Positions 43,080 to 48,093 of a DNA stretch of 48,093 nt are shown here, in pieces. The stretch covers positions 1 to 48,093 of the forward strand of contig CAJJAT010000031.1 in assembly GCA_905182175.1 (NCBI GenBank), given 5' to 3'. The notes under the pieces were generated by a model. That model had not been told where the DNA came from. It searched no databases and saw only the letters and a list, made by a program, of their open reading frames with translations. This stretch comes from Flavobacteriales bacterium UBA1494 (GTDB taxonomy: Bacteria > Bacteroidota > Bacteroidia > Flavobacteriales_E > Vicingaceae). The first letter of the stretch is position 1, and each line of letters begins with the position of its first letter. The position numbers and the translations under genes are program-made.

Positions 43080-43337
43080 GTAGAGACAGAGCTATACAAC
43101 ATCGGCTACTTTAAAAGTCATTGGAGTAAGTATAAGGCAAAATCTAAGTTACTGGAAGAGCATTAGGCATTTTACTCCTTCAGACATACAGAAGCTATTG
43201 ATATATTTAAATGGCCAGATTCTTTAACCAAGCTACAGAAGGATATGGGTCACTTTAGTTTGGACGTATCGTTAACCTACTTAAGAAGGTTTGAGGTAGC
43301 TGAATTACAAGGAGAGAATATGCCGATGATTAACTAG
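43080..43337 (+). pseudogene. C-terminal remnant of a tyrosine recombinase (integrase)
   Basis: The frame reads VETELYNIGYFKSHWSKYK, a TAG at 43164, then AFYSFRHTEAIDIFKWP, SLTKLQKDMGHFSLDVSL, TYLRRFEVAELQGENMPMI and a stop. This is box II of a phage-type integrase: R and H of RHT, H of GHF and the catalytic Tyr of TYLRR. The N-terminal two thirds are gone, presumably replaced by the IS element to the left. The tail EVAELQGENMPM matches a second fragment at 44506-44568. Confidence 0.85.
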
Positions 43338-43417
43338 AGGACTATATAGTTGACATTTTTTGTATGCAACGGTATATTTATGAGTGTTTAACGTACAATT
43401 ACTTCTCTTTTTTTAGC

Positions 43418-44461
43418 TTACCTAATGGGTTTATCAAAGTTATTTCGTTCGAAAGAGGGGTACATTATTGCTTTATTATTCCTTAAATCAAGAGAAGTTA
43501 ATTTATTATCGCGGCAAAACAGACGTGTTAGCAATATATTATTGTTTAAATCTAATCTTGTAAGCTTATTATTATCACAATCCAGATAATTTAGTAAAGT
43601 ATTTTGACTTACATCTAAGTTTTTAAGTTTATTATTACGACAATCCAGTTGAGTTAGTAAAGCATTTTGACTGATATTTAATTTTTTAAGTTCATTCTCG
43701 CCACAACCAAGATGAGTTAGTAAAGTATTTTGACTTATATCTAATTTTTTAAGTTGATTATTATCACAAACCAAATAAGTTAAAGAATTATGTTCTCTAA
43801 CATTTAAGCTTTCCATACTGTTATATTGACACCGCAATGAAGTTAAAGCAGTATTTTGGTTTAGGTCTAATTTTTTCAGATTATTACCTGAACAGTCTAA
43901 ATTAGTTAATAATGTACTTTGGCTTAGGTCTAAATTTAGAAGATTGTTTCCATCACAATACAAGTCAGTTAGTAAAGTGTTTTGACTGACATCTAATTTC
44001 TTAAGTCCGCTTCCACTACAAGATAAAACTTCTAAAGCAGTATTTTTACTCAAATTTAAAGTCTCTACCAAACCGTTGTAATGATTATCAAAGCGTAGTT
44101 CTTTTAACGCTATATTTTTACTTAAATCTAAAACAGCAAGTACACTTCCCATATCGTGGTCACCAATTATTTCTAGATGAGTTAAAGAAGTAAAACCCTC
44201 AATTCCTGTTAAATCTTTGATTCCAATTATGTGCCACGAATTATCTGCATCAGACCGAATAGCTTCTCCCATCTCTTCAGTTGCTACATACAATTCCAAA
44301 GAAGTTACATCTTTAATATTTTTTGTAGTTATCCTACCATCAATTTTATTATCGTAGCCTTGACTTATTAATTCTTTTTCAAAGAGTTGGTCTGGAATTG
44401 AAGTGTATTGACTAAAGCCAATAATTGGGATAAATAGTAAAAGGAGTAATAATTTATTCAT
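43418..44461 (-). CDS. Exported leucine-rich-repeat protein
   Basis: This 347-residue protein has a signal peptide (MNKLLLLLLFIPIIGFSQ), then about 100 residues leading into a run of roughly ten 21-residue LRR units with the pattern LTxLxCxxNxLxxLDxSxN, for example LTNLDCSGNNLKKLDLNQN and LTHLGCGENELKKLNISQN. The units are repeated also at the DNA level (63-bp period). No T9SS sorting domain or membrane anchor is present at the C-terminus, which ends SFERNNFDKPIR. A surface or extracellular binding protein is likely. It stands between two integrase tails and is the first gene of the accessory island that is still intact. Confidence 0.88.
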   Translation of the reverse strand: MNKLLLLLLFIPIIGFSQYTSIPDQLFEKELISQGYDNKIDGRITTKNIKDVTSLELYVATEEMGEAIRSDADNSWHIIGIKDLTGIEGFTSLTHLEIIGDHDMGSVLAVLDLSKNIALKELRFDNHYNGLVETLNLSKNTALEVLSCSGSGLKKLDVSQNTLLTDLYCDGNNLLNLDLSQSTLLTNLDCSGNNLKKLDLNQNTALTSLRCQYNSMESLNVREHNSLTYLVCDNNQLKKLDISQNTLLTHLGCGENELKKLNISQNALLTQLDCRNNKLKNLDVSQNTLLNYLDCDNNKLTRLDLNNNILLTRLFCRDNKLTSLDLRNNKAIMYPSFERNNFDKPIR

Positions 44462-44505
44462 ATGCTAAATTCAATATTTAAATAATGCAACTGAAACCAT
44501 TAAAT

Positions 44506-44568
44506 TACTTAAGTGGGCTTGAGGTCGCTGAATTACAGGAAAAGGATATTCCGATGATTAGTCTATAA
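44506..44568 (+). pseudogene. Second tyrosine-recombinase C-terminal fragment
   Basis: This 20-codon fragment reads YLSGLEVAELQEKDIPMISL then stop. It matches the end of the relic at 43080-43337 (YLRRFEVAELQGENMPMI) and begins exactly at the catalytic tyrosine. It lies in the 170-bp space between two minus-strand genes. Confidence 0.75.
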
Positions 44569-44574
44569 AAACAA

Positions 44575-44600
44575 AAAAGTCCCACCGAAGCAGGACTTTT
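44575..44600 (-). terminator. Hairpin terminator of the lipocalin-like lipoprotein gene
   Basis: AAAAGTCC (44575-44582) pairs with GGACTTTT (44593-44600) around a 10-nt loop. On the minus strand it is followed by T-rich sequence. A diverged copy follows the next gene (45389-45417). Confidence 0.75.
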
Positions 44601-44629
44601 AATTAAACGATTTAAAATAGTAAGGTAAT

Positions 44630-45112
44630 TTATTGTGCTGTTAAGGTCTGAACAAATTCAATGGTATCGCCCATATCAATATAACTAAGGCCTACAGCTA
44701 ATAAAGTGCCATCATTTGTTATAATATTTAAAGTGTCCCCATCTGGGCCTTTGTCAAAGATTAACTTTGTCTCTGAATCATAAAATTCCCAAGTTCCATA
44801 AAGTATTTGAGGTTCGGTAGTGTCGCACTTGATTGCTCCTGAATCATCCGTGTAAATACCGCTTGTCTCACACCTTAATATATCGTCCAAAGCACAAGCA
44901 TCAAAACTATTAGTATCGAGACCTGTTGATATAGTATCTCCATTTAAAATGGTAGTAACATCAGTAAGAATGAAATTCTTCGCACACAACTTTTCAGTAT
45001 TTGTTGGAGTCGCTGGGCGAATCATTGGACCTGTATCATCATCATCCTTACAAGAAGAAAAAGATAAAATACTAAAAAATAGAATAATTAGAATTGGTTT
45101 TTTATTTTTCAT
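44630..45112 (-). CDS. Lipoprotein with lipocalin-like domain
   Basis: This 160-residue protein has a lipobox, ILSFSSCKDDDD, at the end of the signal MKNKKPILIILFFSILSFSSC, followed by an acidic linker typical of Bacteroidota surface lipoproteins. The folded part CAKNFILTDVTTILNG to YGTWEFYDSETKLIFDKG, and TIEFVQTLTAQ at the end, has the alternating strand pattern of the short lipocalin-like domains. A ligand is unknown. ATG 45112 is preferred to TTG 45127 because it is the normal start of such a signal. A hairpin terminator lies 30 bp after the stop. Confidence 0.75.
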   Translation of the reverse strand: MKNKKPILIILFFSILSFSSCKDDDDTGPMIRPATPTNTEKLCAKNFILTDVTTILNGDTISTGLDTNSFDACALDDILRCETSGIYTDDSGAIKCDTTEPQILYGTWEFYDSETKLIFDKGPDGDTLNIITNDGTLLAVGLSYIDMGDTIEFVQTLTAQ

Positions 45113-45388
45113 CAGATTTTTTCTCAAATAAAAGAATAAAAAAGGAATTAAACAAATTAGAAATATAAATAGCTTTTTTTTTAAAAATCGAAATAAATGA
45201 CCTCCTTCTAGAAGTCATCCATTTATTTTCATAATTGGAATTAGATAGGCCCCTTTAATTGTCAAGAAGTATTTTTTACAGGTGGCAACGTTTAACGAGA
45301 AGGATAGAAAAAAGCAGCGATGTATAGCAAGGTTATAACGCAAAAACAAGAGGAGTGCGATAATACAGTAATTGAGGTTTTGGGGTAA

Positions 45389-45417
45389 CAAAAAAGTCCT
45401 AACGAAGTAGGAATCTT
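45389..45417 (-). terminator. Hairpin terminator of the BspA-like gene
   Basis: TCCTA and TAGGA (45397-45401 and 45408-45412) form the core of a stem flanked by an A/T-rich extension. Its sequence is recognisably related to the terminator at 44575-44600. Confidence 0.55.
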
Positions 45418-45438
45418 AATTCTGGATTTAAATAAGCC

Positions 45439-46473
45439 TTATGGATTACAATTCGTAAAGGTTGGTTTTGGGAGTGTCCAAGCTGTTGTATTATCACTAA
45501 AGCTTCTGCAATCAGTTACATTAATGACATTCCAAGAGCTAAGATTTTGATTAAAATTTGTTGAGTTTGAAAACATCCTCCACATATCGGTCACATTAGC
45601 TACATTCCACCCGCTAATATCCTGATTAAAATTTGTTGCTCCTGTAAACATAAAACCCATATTAGTCGCATTAGCCACATTCCAGGAGCTAATATCTTGA
45701 TTAAAATTTGTTGCTCCTGAAAACATAAAACCCATATTAGTCGCATTAGCCACATCCCACAAACTTATATCTTGATTAAAATTTGTTGCATTTTCAAACA
45801 TACTATTCATATCAGTTACATTAGATACATCCCATGAACCAATGTCTTGGTTAAAGGAAGATGCATTGGCGAACATTCCATAAGCGCTGCTAAGATTAGT
45901 AACATTCCAAGAACTTATATCTTGGTTAAAGTTAATGGCTAAGAAGAACATTCCTGAAGCGTCAACTACATTTGACAAATTCCAGGAGCTAATGTCTTGG
46001 TTGAATAACGAGGCAGTATAGAACATTAGTCCCATTCTGCGAACTTTGGAAACGTTCCAAGAACCGATGTCTTGATTGAAGGACGAGGCATTGCGAAACA
46101 TATAGTCCATATTAGTGACATTGGACACATCCCACGAGCCTATATCTTGATTAAAACCTATCGCAGAGTCTAGCATAGAGGTCATATTAGTTATTTTAGT
46201 TACACAAATATTGGTAACATCTTGGTTGCTAACAATTCTATTTTTAAGTTGAGTAGCGTTAACTACAGTGTATAAAAGACCATTTACAGTTCCTGTATCT
46301 CCTATTATGGAAGTTGCGCTTGCCTTTATCGTCACTCCATTGGCATCAAGATAGATTAATTCATTATTTGTTGGAGTTGTCGGTGTTGTTGGTTCAGTAG
46401 TATCGTCATCCTTTTCACAAGAGAATAGGGAAATTGATATAAGTGCTATCAGAGAATATTTTAATGGTTTCAT
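45439..46473 (-). CDS. BspA-family (DUF285) repeat surface lipoprotein
   Basis: This 344-residue protein has a lipoprotein signal ([19 protein letters not shown], then [16 protein letters not shown]) and nine consecutive 25-residue DUF285 units, [16 protein letters not shown] followed by xxMFxxAxx. The pattern is kept in every unit, with two neighbouring units almost identical ([10 protein letters not shown] and [10 protein letters not shown]). DUF285/BspA proteins act in adhesion and surface binding in other bacteria; the target is unknown here. It ends TNCNP without a T9SS domain, so anchoring is by the lipid. The start at 46473 is preferred to a longer form whose first 12 residues do not look like a signal. 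It may be laterally acquired, as it lies in the island. Confidence 0.9.
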   Translation of the reverse strand: MKPLKYSLIALISISLFSCEKDDDTTEPTTPTTPTNNELIYLDANGVTIKASATSIIGDTGTVNGLLYTVVNATQLKNRIVSNQDVTNICVTKITNMTSMLDSAIGFNQDIGSWDVSNVTNMDYMFRNASSFNQDIGSWNVSKVRRMGLMFYTASLFNQDISSWNLSNVVDASGMFFLAINFNQDISSWNVTNLSSAYGMFANASSFNQDIGSWDVSNVTDMNSMFENATNFNQDISLWDVANATNMGFMFSGATNFNQDISSWNVANATNMGFMFTGATNFNQDISGWNVANVTDMWRMFSNSTNFNQNLSSWNVINVTDCRSFSDNTTAWTLPKPTFTNCNP

Positions 46474-47027
46474 AGTTTTTTGTTTTATTTTTTTAAGCAA
46501 ATAAAGCAATATTTTTAATAACCTAAAACCTTAGCTAGAATCTCACCAAAAGCTGAAACCATTCGGCCGTATTAATAGAATCAACCTGGGGTGGGTTTAA
46601 CAGAAATGGTTTTCTATTTCAAAGGGTGTTGTATAGCAATAGTATAACCCTACTTTTGGGTATATTCAGTTAACTTTTTTTTTAATTATCTTATAACTTA
46701 ATGCTGACTTATATAAGTACTGTTGAAATTCAATAAAGGCATCGGCAATGATTGAAAGTGAGGATTTGTTTAGAGGGGTAGAAAAAGAAGAGGTTGTTAA
46801 ACGACTGTCTGAAATCACATCCCTTAAGGGGGAAAAGAAGGGTGTTGTTGATTTAACGTATTGATAGTATATGTTATAATTCGGATTATGGTAGAAATAT
46901 TAACTGTCTAAAAACGGTCTGTAGTAGGTTAAAATGGCAAAAATTAGTGCTTTTATGGTAGTATAACTCGTTATTACTATTGTGAAAAATTACTCTTAAA
47001 AGCGAAGTTTTGGGTAAAGCATTAAAG
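46474..47027. other. Intergenic DNA with no convincing gene
   Basis: A frame of 38 codons at 46748-46864 (+ strand, MIESEDLFRGVEKEEVVKRL and onward to DLTY) is amphipathic, but it has no recognisable family and no clear ribosome-binding site. The rest is AT-rich with a partial inverted repeat around 46625-46650 (GGGTGTTG...AACCC). Confidence 0.35.
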
Positions 47028-47056
47028 AAAACTGTTGTTTGAAAAACAACAGTTTT
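47028..47056. terminator. Orphan 13-bp hairpin
   Basis: AAAACTGTTGTTT (47028-47040) and AAACAACAGTTTT (47044-47056) are perfect complements with a 3-nt loop. No intact gene ends here on either strand, so the gene it served has been lost. Confidence 0.7.
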
Positions 47057-47087
47057 ATCCCGTCAGTACAAGGCTTGAAAAGACTTG

Positions 47088-47103
47088 TGAGACATCTGTC
47101 TCA
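47088..47103. repeat. Short perfect inverted repeat TGAGACA-TC-TGTCTCA
   Basis: A 7-bp stem with a 2-nt centre lies between the orphan hairpin and the next terminator. It may be a protein-binding site or chance. Confidence 0.4.
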
Positions 47104-47107
47104 TAAT

Positions 47108-47144
47108 AAAAAAAGGACTCAATGAAATCATTGAATCCTTTTTT
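47108..47144 (-). terminator. Hairpin terminator paired with tRNA-like relic B
   Basis: A-rich sequence and GGACTCAATGA pair, with one mismatch, with TCATTGAATCC and T-rich sequence. It lies on the 3' side of relic B on the minus strand. Confidence 0.75.
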
Positions 47145-47149
47145 GCTAG

Positions 47150-47232
47150 GTGGGCCCTGATGGGCTTACTTCGTCTATCATTGCGCTATCGCTTAATGAA
47201 GCTCAGTATAAACTTCTCGCTCGCTATAGGGC
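47150..47232 (-). repeat. tRNA-like relic repeat, copy B
   Basis: This 83-nt unit starts GCCCTATAGC on the minus strand, has the shared core GCGAGAAGTTTATACTGAGC, and ends AGCCCATCAGGGCCCAC. The two ends can pair (GCCCT with AGGGC), as in an acceptor stem. No anticodon arm equivalent to tRNA-Met is present, and the T-loop consensus is lost. Confidence 0.65.
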
Positions 47233-47265
47233 AAAAAAAGACCTAATCTTTCGATTGAGTCTTTC
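47233..47265 (-). terminator. Hairpin terminator paired with tRNA-like relic C
   Basis: AAAGAC and AATC pair with GATT and GTCTTT around TTTCG-type loop sequence. It lies between relics B and C. Confidence 0.6.
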
Positions 47266-47266
47266 T

Positions 47267-47338
47267 GTGGCCCTTGATGGGCTCACTTCGTCTATTATTT
47301 CGTTTCACTCATAATGCTCAGTATAAACTTCTCGCCCC
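47267..47338 (-). repeat. tRNA-like relic repeat, copy C
   Basis: On the minus strand the copy contains the core GCGAGAAGTTTATACTGAGC and ends GTGAGCCCATCAAGGGCCAC. Its 5' end has lost the GCCCTATAG start seen in copies A and B. Confidence 0.6.
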
Positions 47339-47353
47339 TCAGCAACTAAGAAA

Positions 47354-47386
47354 CAAAAAATCCCTCACTAAAAAGTGAAGGATTTT
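47354..47386 (-). terminator. Hairpin terminator behind the tRNA-Met 3' fragment
   Basis: AAAATCC and TCAC pair with GTGA and GGATTTT around a short A-rich loop. It occupies the position of the original transcription terminator of the tRNA gene. Confidence 0.65.
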
Positions 47387-47395
47387 ATATTTCTA

Positions 47396-47442
47396 GTGGG
47401 CCCTGATGGGCTCGAACCATCGACCACCTGATTATGAGTCAG
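47396..47442 (-). tRNA. 3' half of a tRNA-Met(CAT) gene: attachment-site scar
   Basis: The minus strand reads CTGA-CTCATAA-TCAG (anticodon stem and loop with CAT), then GTGGTC, then GATGG-TTCGAGC-CCATC (T arm with perfect 5-bp stem), then AGGGCCC for the 3' acceptor strand. Everything 5' of the anticodon stem is missing: above 47442 the sequence is unrelated. A tRNA cut at the anticodon arm is the classic footprint of tyrosine-recombinase integration. An intact tRNA-Met should lie at the other end of the element, to the right of this window. Confidence 0.85.
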
Positions 47443-47554
47443 TAATTAATAGGTTTCATTAAGTATCATTTTATTGCAAATATTTGATTTACAAGTTAAA
47501 CACAGAATTTGTGTTTTCATCTATTAATAGTAATTGTCATTAATTGTTTTAAAA

Positions 47555-47576
47555 AGTCTGACCAAAGTCTGACCAA
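47555..47576. repeat. Tandem 11-bp direct repeat (AGTCTGACCAA x2)
   Basis: AGTCTGACCAA occurs twice with no gap (47555-47565 and 47566-47576), about 110 bp inside the proposed element end and just after the stop of the RadC-like gene. Short direct repeats at such places can be recombinase or excisionase arm sites. Confidence 0.7.
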
Positions 47577-47580
47577 GGAA

Positions 47581-48015
47581 TTATAGTAGACCATTATCTG
47601 CAAAACTAAAGTAGCTAGTTCTAGTAATTATTAAATGATCTAATATTTTTAATTCTAGAAGCTCACCTGCTTGTTTAATTCTATTAGTTAATTGTTTATC
47701 ACTATTACTTGGTTTAAGTACTCCGCTAGGATGATTATGTGCGATAACAATACAAGTAGAATTGCATTTTAAAGCTACAGAAAAAAGAATTTTAGTGTCT
47801 ACTATAGTAGATGATCTGCCACCTTTAGACAGAGGGTATATTCCGATTAATTGGTTTGAATTATTAAGCATTACTAGAAAGAATTCTTCAAGTATTTCAA
47901 TTTGATTAAGATTCCAATTTTGAATCAAAACTTTGTATGCTGATTTGCTATCGGTGATTGCAGTTGAATCTTTAATCCCTTTTTTATAAGATATTTCAAT
48001 TTCAGTTACTTTCAT
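47581..48015 (-). CDS. RadC-like JAB/MPN-domain protein of mobile-element type
   Basis: This 144-residue protein consists of the JAB (JAMM) domain only. The metal motif is HNHPSGVLKPSNSD (H93, H95, D106), with the usual Glu in ILEEFFLVML (43-44) and KGGRSSTIVD between. Full RadC has an additional N-terminal helix-hairpin-helix domain of about 100 residues that is absent here. Such short JAB proteins are common cargo of integrative elements in Bacteroidota, and their function is not established despite the RadC name. The gene lies directly inside the proposed element end at 47443. Confidence 0.88.
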   Translation of the reverse strand: MKVTEIEISYKKGIKDSTAITDSKSAYKVLIQNWNLNQIEILEEFFLVMLNNSNQLIGIYPLSKGGRSSTIVDTKILFSVALKCNSTCIVIAHNHPSGVLKPSNSDKQLTNRIKQAGELLELKILDHLIITRTSYFSFADNGLL

Positions 48016-48093
48016 ATCGTTATTTTTTGAATGATGAAATATTAGATCTACAGTCCATTTTAGCTATATATTTATGTAGTAGAAACTGAAACT
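48016..48093. other. Upstream region of the RadC-like gene, cut by the window edge
   Basis: AT-rich sequence containing the presumed promoter and ribosome-binding site of the minus-strand gene. No further feature can be supported. Confidence 0.4.

Noticed and set aside
45439-46473. CRISPR-like array, suggested by regular 75-bp repeats
   Set aside because: The repeats are in-frame DUF285 units of a lipoprotein, with no constant repeat plus unique spacer pattern and no cas genes.
46748-46864. 38-codon frame as a small gene
   Set aside because: It has no family resemblance and no clear ribosome-binding site in a region of decayed DNA; it is recorded only within the intergenic entry.

Overview
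The window is AT-rich chromosomal DNA from a member of the Bacteroidota, most likely a Flavobacteriales relative. The evidence is a SusC/SusD pair, Por-secretion (T9SS) C-terminal sorting domains, TAnnTTTG-type promoter elements, a TrhO-type rhodanese, a short-chain threonine dehydrogenase, and the palindromic dispersed repeats common in this phylum. The left 41.4 kb is mainly housekeeping and envelope genes. The right 6.6 kb is an accessory, decaying island.

Layout. 0-4.2 kb: the tail of a probable TPR protein; a pirin-nitroreductase operon behind a perfect 28-bp palindrome; a small zinc-ribbon protein; and a coupled lipid A-type acyltransferase and membrane desaturase. 4.2-5.1 kb: about 1 kb with no convincing gene. 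5.1-10.6 kb: a DUF2064 glycosyltransferase-fold protein and a SusC/SusD uptake pair. 10.6-11.1 kb: a cluster of palindromic repeats, the last of which supplies the start codon of a sodium:solute symporter. 12.4-17.6 kb: a phosphoesterase-fold protein missing several metal ligands, a ligase-associated exonuclease, a T9SS-exported protein and an ATP-dependent DNA ligase. 17.7-24.9 kb: aldo/keto reductase, GpsA, a frameshifted pseudogene, homogentisate dioxygenase, TrhO, threonine dehydrogenase and a YwqK-like protein. 25-30.3 kb: CysS, a glutaminyl-cyclase-like lipoprotein and DNA polymerase I. 30.3-31.2 kb: a decayed stretch. 31.2-35.7 kb: two tandem, equally long M43 metalloproteases exported by T9SS. 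35.9-41.5 kb: a cystathionine synthase/lyase, a YbhN-like membrane protein, an ArsC/Spx-like protein, a DMT exporter, a HAD phosphatase and a PLP decarboxylase.

The island (41.5-48.1 kb) holds a dead IS3-family element, two C-terminal relics of tyrosine integrases in the same orientation on either side of a leucine-rich-repeat gene, two lipoprotein genes (one BspA/DUF285), three tRNA-like relic repeats each paired with a hairpin terminator, and the 3' half of a tRNA-Met(CAT) gene. That half-tRNA breaks at the anticodon stem. It is followed by a tandem 11-bp repeat and a RadC-type JAB-domain gene. The simplest reading is that an integrated element begins near 47443 and runs off the right edge, and that the left flank is a graveyard of earlier insertions at the same tRNA.

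I found no CRISPR array, no intact tRNA or rRNA and no complete known defence system. The most unusual signals are the tRNA-Met attachment scar with its tRNA-derived repeats, the integrase tails flanking a cell-surface gene, the palindrome over the pirin promoter, the degenerate phosphoesterase, and the repeat-donated start codon.
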